From NCBI GenBank assembly GCA_947447845.1, contig CANFNO010000022.1:1-14084 (forward strand): a stretch of DNA of 14,084 nt, written 5' to 3'. A program made the position numbers and the translations under genes. This document shows, piece by piece, positions 1-7,326 of the stretch (its first letter is position 1; each line of letters starts with the position of its first letter). Under the pieces are notes generated by a model. That model worked only from the letters and a program-made list of their open reading frames with translations, searched no databases and was not told the origin of the DNA. This stretch comes from Burkholderiales bacterium. Its GTDB lineage: Bacteria; Pseudomonadota; Gammaproteobacteria; Burkholderiales; Burkholderiaceae.

Positions 1-4
1 CCGC

Positions 5-1522
5 ATGCTTATAAGAACATTGTGCTCAGCCCTTCTTTTTCTGGCGTGTTTCCCCGCCTTGGCGGCCCCCGCCGGCACGATGCCGTCCGAAGTGGGCGCC
101 GCCCTGGCCCGCGCCAAAATCCCGCGCGAGGCCGTATCACTGCTGGTGCTGGATGCGGAGGCCAGCAATGCCGTTCCGCGCCTGACGCACCGCGCACAGG
201 TGGCCATGAACCCGGCCTCGGTCATGAAACTGACCACCACCTATGCTGCCTTGGACTTGCTTGGGCCCGCCTACGCCTGGAACACGCCGGTGTACATCGA
301 TGGAGCAGTGCAAAACGGCACACTCAATGGCAATGTCTACATCAAGGGCCTGGGGGACCCCAAACTGGTGCTGGAAAAGTTGTGGCTGTTGCTGCGCCGT
401 CTGCAGGGCATCGGCATCCGGCAAATCGCCGGTGAGATCGTGCTGGACCACAGCGCCTTCGACGTGCCGGATGGCGACCCCGCGAGCTTTGACGGCGAGC
501 CGCTGCGCCCCTATAACGCCGCACCCGATGCATTGTTGCTCAACTTCAAAGCCGTGGTGATGACCTTCACGCCCGAGCGCAATGGCAACACAGCACAGGT
601 GCAATTTGACCCGCCGCTTTTCGGCGTGCAGATGCAGTCCAGCGTGCCTTTGAGCAATGCCGACTGCGGCGACTACCGTGGCGCGCTCAAGGCCGATTTC
701 ACCGACGCCAACCGCATCCGCTTTGGCGGCAACTACCCGAGCAACTGCGGCGAAAAAGTCTGGCCGGTGGCCTATGCCGACCCGCGCAGTTATGCCACGC
801 GCGCGATTCAGGGCATGTGGCTGGAGATGGGTGGCAAGCTCGCGGGCAGCGTGCGCTTTGGCACCGTGCCTGCTGCGCTCTTGGCAGGCAAACCGACGCT
901 GGAGATGAGCTCGGCGCCGCTGGCTGAAATCATCCGCGACATCAACAAATACAGCAACAACGTGATGGCGCAACAGGTTTTCTTGACGCTGGGCCGTGCC
1001 GTTCCGCCCGGAACCCTGAGCGCCAACGGCGAGTCGACTGCGACGGATACACCCGGCGCGAGTGCCACGACATCGGGCGGCAGCGGTGCTTTGAGCGCAG
1101 GCAGCTTTGTCGCCTCGCGCGCCGTGCTGCAGCGCTGGTGGAAGGAGCGCATCAGCTCGGATGAGATGCCGGTGTGGGACAACGGCTCCGGCCTATCGCG
1201 CCACGAGCGCATCAGTGCCCAGGGTCTGGCGCGCCTGTTGCAAATCGCCTGGCGCTCGCCCTACATGTCCGAGCTGATGAGCTCGCTGCCGATCACCGGC
1301 GTGGACGGCACGCTCAAGCGTTTCAAATCCAAAGCCGTGGGCAACGCCCACCTCAAGACCGGAACGCTCAGCAACGCCCTGGCCCGCGCCGGTTACGTAG
1401 ACGGCGCCAGCGGCAAACGCTATGTGCTGGTGGCGCTGATCAACCACGCCAATGCCAACACCGAAGCGGCGCGCGCGGTTATGGAAACACTGGTGGATTG
1501 GGTGGCCAGGGATAACTACTAA
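5..1522 (+). CDS. dacB: D-alanyl-D-alanine carboxypeptidase/endopeptidase (PBP4, peptidase S13)
   Basis: Periplasmic penicillin-binding protein that trims or cleaves D-Ala-containing peptidoglycan peptides. The 505-residue product has all three serine-acylase motifs of family S13: SxxK at 72-75 (SVMK, Ser72 nucleophile), SxN at 317-319 (SNN) and KTG at 451-453. A signal peptide covers about residues 1-20 (hydrophobic LCSALLFLACFPALA, Ala-rich cleavage site), which supports the ATG at position 5; anything upstream lies outside the window. The long stretch between SxxK and SxN fits the extra domains typical of PBP4. Cys221 and Cys248 could form a disulfide. Residues about 334-366 are a Ser/Thr/Gly/Ala-rich low-complexity stretch between SxN and KTG that looks like an inserted loop. 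The gene converges on the sua5-type gene, with a hairpin element between them. The family call is secure; the exact in vivo activity (carboxypeptidase or endopeptidase) is not. Confidence 0.95.
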   Translation: MLIRTLCSALLFLACFPALAAPAGTMPSEVGAALARAKIPREAVSLLVLDAEASNAVPRLTHRAQVAMNPASVMKLTTTYAALDLLGPAYAWNTPVYIDGAVQNGTLNGNVYIKGLGDPKLVLEKLWLLLRRLQGIGIRQIAGEIVLDHSAFDVPDGDPASFDGEPLRPYNAAPDALLLNFKAVVMTFTPERNGNTAQVQFDPPLFGVQMQSSVPLSNADCGDYRGALKADFTDANRIRFGGNYPSNCGEKVWPVAYADPRSYATRAIQGMWLEMGGKLAGSVRFGTVPAALLAGKPTLEMSSAPLAEIIRDINKYSNNVMAQQVFLTLGRAVPPGTLSANGESTATDTPGASATTSGGSGALSAGSFVASRAVLQRWWKERISSDEMPVWDNGSGLSRHERISAQGLARLLQIAWRSPYMSELMSSLPITGVDGTLKRFKSKAVGNAHLKTGTLSNALARAGYVDGASGKRYVLVALINHANANTEAARAVMETLVDWVARDNY

Positions 1523-1561
1523 AACCTACGGATTGCCCAATGAACGCAAACCGTGCCGCCT

Positions 1562-1656
1562 GACTCGGGACGGCGTGGCGCTCAGCGTGGTGAGGTAAAG
1601 GAGGAGGCCAAAGGCCGGGGGACACGAACAGCGCTGAGTGCCACGTCGCACGAGTT
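1562..1656. repeat. Long imperfect intergenic hairpin element
   Basis: Arm 1562-1587 pairs with 1632-1656: 24 base pairs including three G-U wobbles, one bulged A at 1570 and one mismatch (1568/1650). The 44-nt loop contains a small inner stem, GGCC (1606-1609) AAA GGCC (1613-1616). It lies between the convergent dacB and sua5-type genes, where it could end transcription from both sides, but there is no T-run, so it is not a classical intrinsic terminator. Its size and nested structure suggest a dispersed intergenic repeat or a structured RNA. Only this one copy was found in the window. Confidence 0.6.
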
Positions 1657-1676
1657 CCGAAGTGACTCATACCCGC

Positions 1677-2750
1677 CTAGGCTGCAGCGCGTTGCAACCT
1701 GTCGCGCACACCGTCCCACGCCACGCCGTCCGGCGGAGTCTCAACCCAGATCAGCTTGACGCGCAGGGCGTCCAATTCACGCAGCACCGAGAACAATTCG
1801 TGCGCCGCAACGGCAGCATCTGTCGGCATACGGCGCAACTCAATTTGGCGTGCTGCCGTCTTGAGTGGCACGCGGGAATAGATGGCAATGGTCTTTTCCG
1901 GTCCGGCATTTTTGTCCACGTCCGTTCCGAGCATATCGAGCGCCTTTTGCAAGGCCTTGGCGTCCATCAGGCGCACGGTCGCGTTGGGCGCGTAATGCGA
2001 CTCCAGGGTGCCGGAGGCGCGCGGTGCTTGCTCACCTTGGGCTTCGAGTTCTTCGGGCGAAATCAGCGCGCGGCCGCAAGCGGCAGCCACTTGCTCGCTG
2101 GTGATGGCACCCGGGCGCAGCAACACGGGCGCGCCGCGTGTGCAGTCAATGATGGTGGATTCGATGCCCACTTCACACGGGCCGCCGTCCAGGATCAGTA
2201 GGTCGGGCACATCTGCAAACTCTTCTGCCACATGCCGCGCCGTGGTGGGGCTGATGCGACCAAAGCGGTTGGCACTGGGCGCGGCCACGCCCCAGACCAC
2301 GGGCTCATTGTCGGCAGGTTGGCGCAAGGCAGCCAGCACGGCTTGCGCCACCGGATGCGCCGGGCAGCGCAGCCCAATTGAGTTTTGCCCACCGGCTGCT
2401 GCTGCGCCGACACCTTCGCGGCGTGCAAGGATCAGCGTCAGCGGCCCCGGCCAGAAGGCTGACATCAATTGCTGCGCAAACGATGGCACACGCCCGGCGT
2501 AATGCGCCACGCCCGACATGCCGCCGTCAAACGCGGCCACATGCACGATCAGCGGGTGGTCGCTAGGGCGGCCTTTGGCTTCAAAAATGGCGGCTACCGC
2601 CGCGGCGTTGTCGGCATCGGCACCCAGGCCGTAAACCGTTTCGGTTGGCAGACCGACCAGGCGACCCGCGCGCAGTGCTTGCGCTGCCGCGCCAATCGCA
2701 TCGGGCGCGAACTCCACCCCATCAGCAAATACATAAGCGGACACGATCAT
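1677..2750 (-). CDS. L-threonylcarbamoyladenylate synthase, long Sua5 type
   Basis: Makes threonylcarbamoyl-AMP from threonine, bicarbonate and ATP in the cytoplasm, the first step of the universal t6A37 modification of ANN-decoding tRNAs. The 357-residue protein has a YrdC/TsaC domain at about 15-215, with PTETVYGLGADA (35-46), the KGRP motif (59-62), a PSANRFG segment (158-164) and GIESTIIDC (195-203). A linker with ASGTLESHYAPN (245-256) leads to a C-terminal Sua5 domain (about 258-355). That second domain marks the long Sua5 form rather than the short E. coli TsaC (about 190 residues). The ATG at 2750 is preceded by AAAGGG about 8 nt upstream. It starts 22 bp after purK stops on the same strand, so co-transcription with purE-purK is likely. 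It was formerly annotated as a translation factor; tsaC or sua5 are both in use as symbols. Confidence 0.93.
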   Translation of the reverse strand: MIVSAYVFADGVEFAPDAIGAAAQALRAGRLVGLPTETVYGLGADADNAAAVAAIFEAKGRPSDHPLIVHVAAFDGGMSGVAHYAGRVPSFAQQLMSAFWPGPLTLILARREGVGAAAAGGQNSIGLRCPAHPVAQAVLAALRQPADNEPVVWGVAAPSANRFGRISPTTARHVAEEFADVPDLLILDGGPCEVGIESTIIDCTRGAPVLLRPGAITSEQVAAACGRALISPEELEAQGEQAPRASGTLESHYAPNATVRLMDAKALQKALDMLGTDVDKNAGPEKTIAIYSRVPLKTAARQIELRRMPTDAAVAAHELFSVLRELDALRVKLIWVETPPDGVAWDGVRDRLQRAAA

Positions 2751-2772
2751 GGTGCGGCCCTTTCAAGAAAAG

Positions 2773-3957
2773 TTAAAAGGCTTCGATACCCAAAATCTGC
2801 GCTGCCTGCAGGGCAGTACTGCGCACTTGCTCGATGGTGCTGCCGGTGATGTTCAAGTGACCCATCTTGCGGCCCTTTGCAGCGCGCAACTTGCCGTACA
2901 AATGCAAATGCGTACCCGGGAGCGCCAGCACCTGCTCCCAAGGCGGAACGCCTCCTTCGGGCCAGATATCGCCCATCAGGTTGAGCATGATGGCCGGGCT
3001 GTGCTGGCGCGGCTGCACCAGCGGCAGATTGGCCAGCGTGCGCACCTGCAACTCGAATTGCGAGACATCGCAGGCGTCCATGCTGTAGTGGCCGCTGTTG
3101 TGCGGACGGGGAGCCATCTCGTTCACCACCAGACCACCCAGGCCAAGCGCTGCGGGGTTGGCTTCGTCCAGCACGAAGAATTCCACGCACAGCACGCCCA
3201 CGTATTTCAGCTCTGCAGCAATCGCCTTGGCAGCAGAAATGGCGCGAGCGGCCAGTTCGTCGGGCACGTTGCCGGAATAGACCTCGGTCACCGCCAAAAT
3301 GCCTTCGCGATGCAGATTGCGCTGCACGGGCAGATTGACACAGTCGCCATTGGCACCACGCGCCACGATGACCGAGCACTCCAATTGCAGCGGCAGCATC
3401 TTTTCCAGCACGCAGGGCAGTTGCTGCATATCGGCCCAGGCTTCGGCCAGCTCAGCCCGCGTCGACACACGCGCTTGGCCCTTGCCGTCGTAACCCATAC
3501 GGGCGGTTTTCAGGATGCCGGGCAGCAGGTTGTCTGGAACGGCAGCCAATTGCTCCGCCGTCTCGATCACCGCGTAGGGCGCGCAAGGCACGTCGCAGCG
3601 CACAAAGTGGGCTTTCTCGGCGGCACGGTCCTGCGCGATGGCCACTGCCGAGGCAGCGGGCGCCACCGGGCGTGTCTTGGCAAGTTCCGCCAACGCGACG
3701 GCCGGCACGTTTTCAAACTCGGTGGTGATGGCGAGCGCGACCAGGGCCAAACGCTCCAGCCCCACGGGATCGGTGTAGCTGGTCTGGATGTGGTGGTGGC
3801 TGACGCGCCCAGCCGGGCTGACCGGATCCGGATCCAGCACCGCAGTGAAAAAGCCCATACGCTGCGCAGCGTGGACAAACATACGGCCCAGTTGGCCGCC
3901 ACCCATGACGCCCAACGTGATCTCTTTGGAACCGCCCAACGCGTTCAACTCAGCCAT
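2773..3957 (-). CDS. purK: N5-carboxyaminoimidazole ribonucleotide synthase (PurK)
   Basis: ATP-grasp enzyme that converts AIR, bicarbonate and ATP to N5-CAIR in de novo purine synthesis; PurE then isomerises the product. The N-terminal preATP-grasp segment has LGVMGGGQLGRM (15-26) and binds the AIR phosphate. The ATP-grasp core shows ARMGYDGKGQARV (152-164), VLEKMLPL (183-190) and the metal/AIR-binding NEMAPRPHNSGH (279-290). KGRKMGHLN (361-369) lies near the C-terminus. Length is 394 residues, slightly longer than E. coli PurK. The frame also opens with GTG one codon earlier (3960), but the ATG at 3957 overlaps the purE stop as TGATG, the usual layout for translational coupling, so it was chosen. 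It is in one operon with purE upstream and the sua5-type gene 22 bp downstream. Confidence 0.96.
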   Translation of the reverse strand: MAELNALGGSKEITLGVMGGGQLGRMFVHAAQRMGFFTAVLDPDPVSPAGRVSHHHIQTSYTDPVGLERLALVALAITTEFENVPAVALAELAKTRPVAPAASAVAIAQDRAAEKAHFVRCDVPCAPYAVIETAEQLAAVPDNLLPGILKTARMGYDGKGQARVSTRAELAEAWADMQQLPCVLEKMLPLQLECSVIVARGANGDCVNLPVQRNLHREGILAVTEVYSGNVPDELAARAISAAKAIAAELKYVGVLCVEFFVLDEANPAALGLGGLVVNEMAPRPHNSGHYSMDACDVSQFELQVRTLANLPLVQPRQHSPAIMLNLMGDIWPEGGVPPWEQVLALPGTHLHLYGKLRAAKGRKMGHLNITGSTIEQVRSTALQAAQILGIEAF

Positions 3958-4460
3958 CACGCGGCGCTGCCTGTGATCGGCAGCACCATGTCGGTGGCGG
4001 CCTGGGTCTGGTCACGCCGGAAGGCTTCGAGTTCCAGACGCAAATCGCTGTCGCTATTGGCCAGCAACGCAATCGCAAACAAGGCGGCGTTGGCTGCACC
4101 GGCGTTGCCGATGGCAAAGGTGGCAACCGGAATGCCCTTGGGCATTTGCACGATGCTGTGCAGCGAATCGACCCCCTGCAGATGCTTGCTGGCCACCGGC
4201 ACGCCCAGCACGGGCACGGTAGTTTTGGCGGCGATCATGCCGGGCAAATGCGCGGCCCCCCCGGCGCCTGCGATGATGGCTTTGAGGCCACGACCCGCTG
4301 CGGCTTCCGCGTAGGCGAACATGGCATCGGGCATGCGGTGGGCAGAAACCACGCGTGCTTCGAAGCCGATGCCAAACTGTTGGAGAATCTGCACTGCATG
4401 TTGCATGGTGTCCCAGTCGGAACTGGAACCCATGACGACGCCTACTTGGATGGTTTTCAT
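3957..4460 (-). CDS. purE: N5-carboxyaminoimidazole ribonucleotide mutase (PurE, class I)
   Basis: Moves the carboxylate of N5-CAIR to give CAIR, the step after PurK. The 167-residue protein has the full class I signature: MGSSSDW (10-16) for phosphate and substrate binding, SAHRMP (39-44) with catalytic His41, and [12 protein letters not shown] (64-75). The neighbouring purK confirms the class I mutase role rather than the class II AIR carboxylase. The ATG at 4460 is the only sensible start: the [16 protein letters not shown]-terminus is complete. The purine-rich AAGG abuts the start codon directly with no normal spacing, so initiation may be weakly Shine-Dalgarno dependent. The gene starts 36 bp from the divergent thioredoxin gene, leaving very little room for a promoter. 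Confidence 0.97.
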   Translation of the reverse strand: MKTIQVGVVMGSSSDWDTMQHAVQILQQFGIGFEARVVSAHRMPDAMFAYAEAAAGRGLKAIIAGAGGAAHLPGMIAAKTTVPVLGVPVASKHLQGVDSLHSIVQMPKGIPVATFAIGNAGAANAALFAIALLANSDSDLRLELEAFRRDQTQAATDMVLPITGSAA

Positions 4461-4496
4461 CCTTGAATTTTACGTTTACACCCAGAGCTTGTACCC
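4461..4496. promoter_or_regulatory. 36-bp divergent purE/cnoX intergenic region
   Basis: This is the whole gap between two divergent start codons. It holds an AT-rich core (TTGAATTTTACGTTTACACC). No convincing -35/-10 pair fits inside it with a normal leader in either direction, and no standard ribosome binding site is seen before the thioredoxin ATG. Promoters probably extend into the coding regions, or the mRNAs are leaderless or nearly so. Confidence 0.35.
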
Positions 4497-5453
4497 ATGA
4501 TCAACGTCACTATTGAAAACTTCGAAGCCGAAGTCGTCGCAGCCTCACACCAAATCCCGGTCCTGGTCGACTTTTGGGCACCCTGGTGCGGCCCCTGTAA
4601 GGTGATCGGCCCGCTGCTGGAAAAAGTCGAATTGGATTACGGCGGGCGTTTCAAGCTGGTGAAAATCGACTCCGATCAGGAGCAGCAACTCAGCCAGGCT
4701 TTTGGTATCCGCAGCATCCCGACCTGTGTGCTAATGATCGGCGGCAAGCCGGTGGACGGCTTTATGGGTGCCGTGCCCGAAGGCCAACTCAAGACTTTTC
4801 TGGACAAGCATCTGCCCGCATCGGAAGAACTGGAAGCCCTTGAGGAAATCGACGAAGCCCAGGCCCTGCTGGAGGCTGGCGACCCGCGTGCTGCGCTGCA
4901 TAAGCTGCACTCCGCACTCACAGTGGACCCGAGCAACGACGATGCCCGCTACGACTACGTCAAGCTGCTGATCGAAAGCAACATGCTGGATGACGCCGAA
5001 GCGGCGCTGGAACCGGCCTTGAAAGCCATCCCGCGCCAGATTCGCTTTGAAGCGCTGGAGCAGTTTCTGGACGCCATCCGCTTTGTGGAACGCGATGATC
5101 GCGGCGGCTGGGCGCCCGAGCAGTTTGACGCCTTGATCGCCACCAACAAACGCGACTTTGACACCCGCTTGGCCAAAGCGCGGGTGTTGATGGTGGGTGG
5201 CAACTGGACCGCCGCCATGGACGAATTACTGGAAATCGTGATGCGCGACAAAGCCTGGAACAACGCTGTGCCGCGAAAGACCTTTGTTGCCATTTTGGAA
5301 CTGTTGACGCCACCGAAAACAAAGGTTGACCCGGCCACTGCCGGCAAGACGGCGGGCGGTATCGAACTGATGGGCAAAGTGGTGGCAGAGCAGGATCCAC
5401 AAGCGAAATTGGTGGCAACCTACCGGCGCAAACTCAGCATGGCGCTGAACTAA
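4497..5453 (+). CDS. cnoX: Thioredoxin-TPR chaperedoxin, CnoX/YbbN-like
   Basis: Thioredoxin-fold protein joined to a C-terminal TPR region. In E. coli the family member CnoX holds oxidised unfolded proteins and hands them to GroEL. Residues 1-108 are a complete thioredoxin domain: VLVDFWAPWCGPCK (22-35) with the redox pair Cys31/Cys34, and the cis-proline loop RSIPT with Pro75. Residues about 110-318 are helical TPR-like repeats (AQALLEAGDPRAALHKLHSAL; later KARVLMVGGNWTAAMDELLEIV). E. coli YbbN lacks the CxxC pair, while this protein has an intact CGPC, so it should be redox active. Length 318 residues matches the YbbN class rather than TrxA (about 108). It is transcribed away from purE and converges on the fadL-like gene. 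The ATG at 4497 gives a clean thioredoxin N-terminus although no Shine-Dalgarno is visible. Confidence 0.9.
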   Translation: MINVTIENFEAEVVAASHQIPVLVDFWAPWCGPCKVIGPLLEKVELDYGGRFKLVKIDSDQEQQLSQAFGIRSIPTCVLMIGGKPVDGFMGAVPEGQLKTFLDKHLPASEELEALEEIDEAQALLEAGDPRAALHKLHSALTVDPSNDDARYDYVKLLIESNMLDDAEAALEPALKAIPRQIRFEALEQFLDAIRFVERDDRGGWAPEQFDALIATNKRDFDTRLAKARVLMVGGNWTAAMDELLEIVMRDKAWNNAVPRKTFVAILELLTPPKTKVDPATAGKTAGGIELMGKVVAEQDPQAKLVATYRRKLSMALN

Positions 5454-5471
5454 GCGTATCGCCCATGAAAA

Positions 5472-5518
5472 ATCGCGTTCATCGAGCCGCCGAATAGCGA
5501 CAGCGCAATGAACGCGAT
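5472..5518. repeat. Perfect 11-bp inverted repeat between cnoX and the fadL-like gene
   Basis: ATCGCGTTCAT at 5472-5482 is mirrored by ATGAACGCGAT at 5508-5518, with 25 nt between. A second, smaller stem, GGCGCA (5525-5530) / TGCGCC (5542-5547), follows. Both sit between the stops of two convergent genes, so an end-of-transcript role is likely, but there is no T-run after either stem. Confidence 0.45.
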
Positions 5519-5573
5519 GGGTTTGGCGCACCCGGATTGGATGCGCCCTTGGCGTTTGATTGGTAAGTTCGGC

Positions 5574-6905
5574 TTAGAACGGCATGGAGTATTGGGTTCC
5601 CAGAACCCAGGCACTTCCGGTGTAATCACCCTTCACCAAACCACGTGCCTTCAGTCTTTGGTCGTTGTCGATGCTGGCGTCGGCAAACATGAGGTAGGCC
5701 ACGCCCAGATCCAGCGTGGAACCGCCTGCAAACGTCCATTGCGCGCCAGTGGAAATTTGAGTGCGGTCACTGTCGGGCAGCGACACCATGCGGGTCGTCG
5801 CGCCCTTGACTGGCGTCTGATCGAACGCAAGGCCAAATTTCAGCTTCACGTCTTGGCTGTACTGGTAGTTGCCCCCAACCGCCACGCGCCAAGTGTCACG
5901 GAAGTCTGTATCCAGTGTTTGTGCGGGGAGTCCGGCTGACGAACCTGTTGTGGCGACCAGATCCAGTTTGGGAATGCTGCTCCATCCAGTCCAAGACACA
6001 TCTCCCAGCAATTGCCACTTGTCGTTGAGCTGATGGGTCGCGCTCAAAATCGCGGTGTCGGGCAATTTAAGGCTGGCCTTTGCCGAGCTGGATTTCCCGG
6101 CGTTGAAAGTTGGCAAAGGCCCAGTCACAGCGATATCGCCAGTCGTGTCCTGAGTGACCGTAGAGCGATAAGAAACTCCAACTTTGGTGGTTGGCGACAC
6201 TGTAAACAAGCCGCCAATATTCCAACCCCAGGAATCGCCTGACAGTGTGGCCGTCACAGTTGAGGCCGTAGTGATCGCAGCCGGAATTGTGCTGACAACA
6301 GCGCCTCCAACTACGACCGGAACAGCCCCCGTAGCCGCCAGCCGCTTGTACTTCGCATCCAAGTGTTGCCAACTCACGCCGCCGCCCACCGATATCGCGT
6401 CGTTGACACGGTAGGCAATCGACGGGTTGATGTTCAAAGTTTCCACGCTGAAGCTGTTGGACTGGGCCGAGCCAATCCAAGGGTTGCTGTATTCAGACTT
6501 CAAGCCGAAGGGGGCGCTAAGCCCAACGCCCACATACAGATCCTTGTTCAGCGCCCACGACATGTAGGCATTTGGCACCGCGGCCCAACTGCCTGCATCG
6601 CCGCCATTGCCCGCGTTGCCAAACCCGGTGGCGCCCCCCACGCTCGAGCCGTTATTCGAAAACTTGAAGCTCGGCCCTATGGCTGCGACACCCACTGAAA
6701 GCTCGCGTTCTTTCAGCTGCGTCATCCCGGCCGGGTTTAAGAAAATCGTGCTGGCGTTTTCCGCCACCGCAGCCGAGCCGGCATAGGAGTTGCCCAGTCC
6801 ACTGACGTTCTGTTCCAGTAGTTGGAAGCCGGCTGCTGCCGCGTATCCGGAAGAAAAGGCGAGCAACAGCACTGTGACCCGTTTTGTGTTTTTTGTTTTT
6901 TTCAT
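5574..6905 (-). CDS. FadL/OmpP1/TodX-family outer-membrane transporter
   Basis: Predicted 14-stranded outer-membrane beta-barrel for passage of long-chain fatty acids or other hydrophobic molecules. From the ATG at 6905 the product is 443 residues. It has a lysine-rich signal peptide (MKKTKNTKRV, then VLLLAFSSGYAAA) cleaved near residue 24-25. The mature N-terminus AGFQLLEQNVSGLGNSYAG and the NPAG motif (57-60) are hallmarks of FadL, where this segment forms the hatch. Alternating strands fill the rest and the protein ends in an aromatic residue (SMPF), as barrel substrates of BamA do. The frame stays open 24 codons further to a TTG at 6977, but only the internal ATG yields a signal peptide. 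No clear Shine-Dalgarno is seen. The gene is divergent from the hydrolase-ompW pair. The substrate cannot be told from sequence; hydrocarbons or aromatics are alternatives to fatty acids. Confidence 0.9.
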   Translation of the reverse strand: MKKTKNTKRVTVLLLAFSSGYAAAAGFQLLEQNVSGLGNSYAGSAAVAENASTIFLNPAGMTQLKERELSVGVAAIGPSFKFSNNGSSVGGATGFGNAGNGGDAGSWAAVPNAYMSWALNKDLYVGVGLSAPFGLKSEYSNPWIGSAQSNSFSVETLNINPSIAYRVNDAISVGGGVSWQHLDAKYKRLAATGAVPVVVGGAVVSTIPAAITTASTVTATLSGDSWGWNIGGLFTVSPTTKVGVSYRSTVTQDTTGDIAVTGPLPTFNAGKSSSAKASLKLPDTAILSATHQLNDKWQLLGDVSWTGWSSIPKLDLVATTGSSAGLPAQTLDTDFRDTWRVAVGGNYQYSQDVKLKFGLAFDQTPVKGATTRMVSLPDSDRTQISTGAQWTFAGGSTLDLGVAYLMFADASIDNDQRLKARGLVKGDYTGSAWVLGTQYSMPF

Positions 6906-7326
6906 GACTTTGATTCTGAATAGTGAATTGGGAATAGTCCCAAAAATAAGTCTAGGACTTAAAACTACTAAGGTCAAAGTTTTGCCGACTAAGCATCCAA
7001 ATTTTTATAATTTTGCAAACTTTTATGAATTCAATAATGTCCTTCGACAAACAATTGAGAAATGTGTATGTGTGCCTGTAGGGCATGCCATAAACACGAG
7101 AAATTCTCCAATTCCCCAGCGATGCCTCCTAATTCAAAACGAAGTTTTGGTCTAGCGTGCGGCCCCTAACCAGAATTACTTTCACCTTGTTTTTTATCAA
7201 AATTTTCTGAAATACTTTCGCTTTTTCGGTGTTTACCCTCTCCCCGAAATTTTGACTTCGAAGCATCATTCAGACTTGAAATAGCACGGTCGTTCTATTT
7301 TCAGAATATAAATTTGGAGACGTCGA
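6906..7326. promoter_or_regulatory. 421-bp AT-rich divergent control region with several small palindromes
   Basis: This non-coding spacer between the fadL-like gene and the hydrolase gene is visibly more AT-rich than its surroundings. It contains TTGGGA-N4-TCCCAA (6928-6943), AAGTC-TAG-GACTT (6948-6960), GGCATGCC (7082-7089), GAGAA-A-TTCTC (7098-7108) and CAAAAC-GAA-GTTTTG (7135-7149). The first two lie just upstream of the fadL-like start, where an operator or leader element would be. On the plus strand, TTGACT (7252-7257) with TGAAAT (7277-7282, spacer 19) is the best but weak promoter candidate for the hydrolase. No convincing gene was seen; the open frame at 6790-7155 has no family features. 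Confidence 0.5.
7004..7034 (-). promoter_or_regulatory. Candidate sigma-70 promoter for the fadL-like gene
   Basis: On the minus strand TTGAAT (7034-7029) precedes TATAAA (7009-7004) with a 19-bp spacer, or 18 bp if TTATAA is taken. It lies about 100 bp upstream of the ATG, and the two palindromes next to the start codon would then be in the leader. In such AT-rich DNA this match could arise by chance. Confidence 0.3.

Noticed and set aside
137..973. 278-codon minus-strand frame inside dacB
   Set aside because: Opposes a gene with all three S13 motifs; composition is that of a reverse-frame shadow.
1553..1759. Small open frame of 68 codons over the dacB/sua5 hairpin
   Set aside because: It reads through the hairpin into the sua5-type gene in antisense, has no Shine-Dalgarno and is Arg/Ser-rich with no domain. 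The DNA is better explained as a structured non-coding element, though a repeat-encoded peptide cannot be excluded.
2749..4314. 521-codon open frame on the plus strand over purK and purE
   Set aside because: Antisense shadow of purK-purE with a composition typical of such shadows and no recognisable motif.
6906..6977. Upstream TTG start that would extend the fadL-like protein by 24 residues
   Set aside because: The extension destroys the N-terminal position of the signal peptide; the internal ATG at 6905 gives a textbook export signal.
7307..7312. TATAAA just upstream of the hydrolase gene as a -10 box
   Set aside because: Transcription would start at about 7319 and cut off the GGAG ribosome site; no suitable -35 is present.
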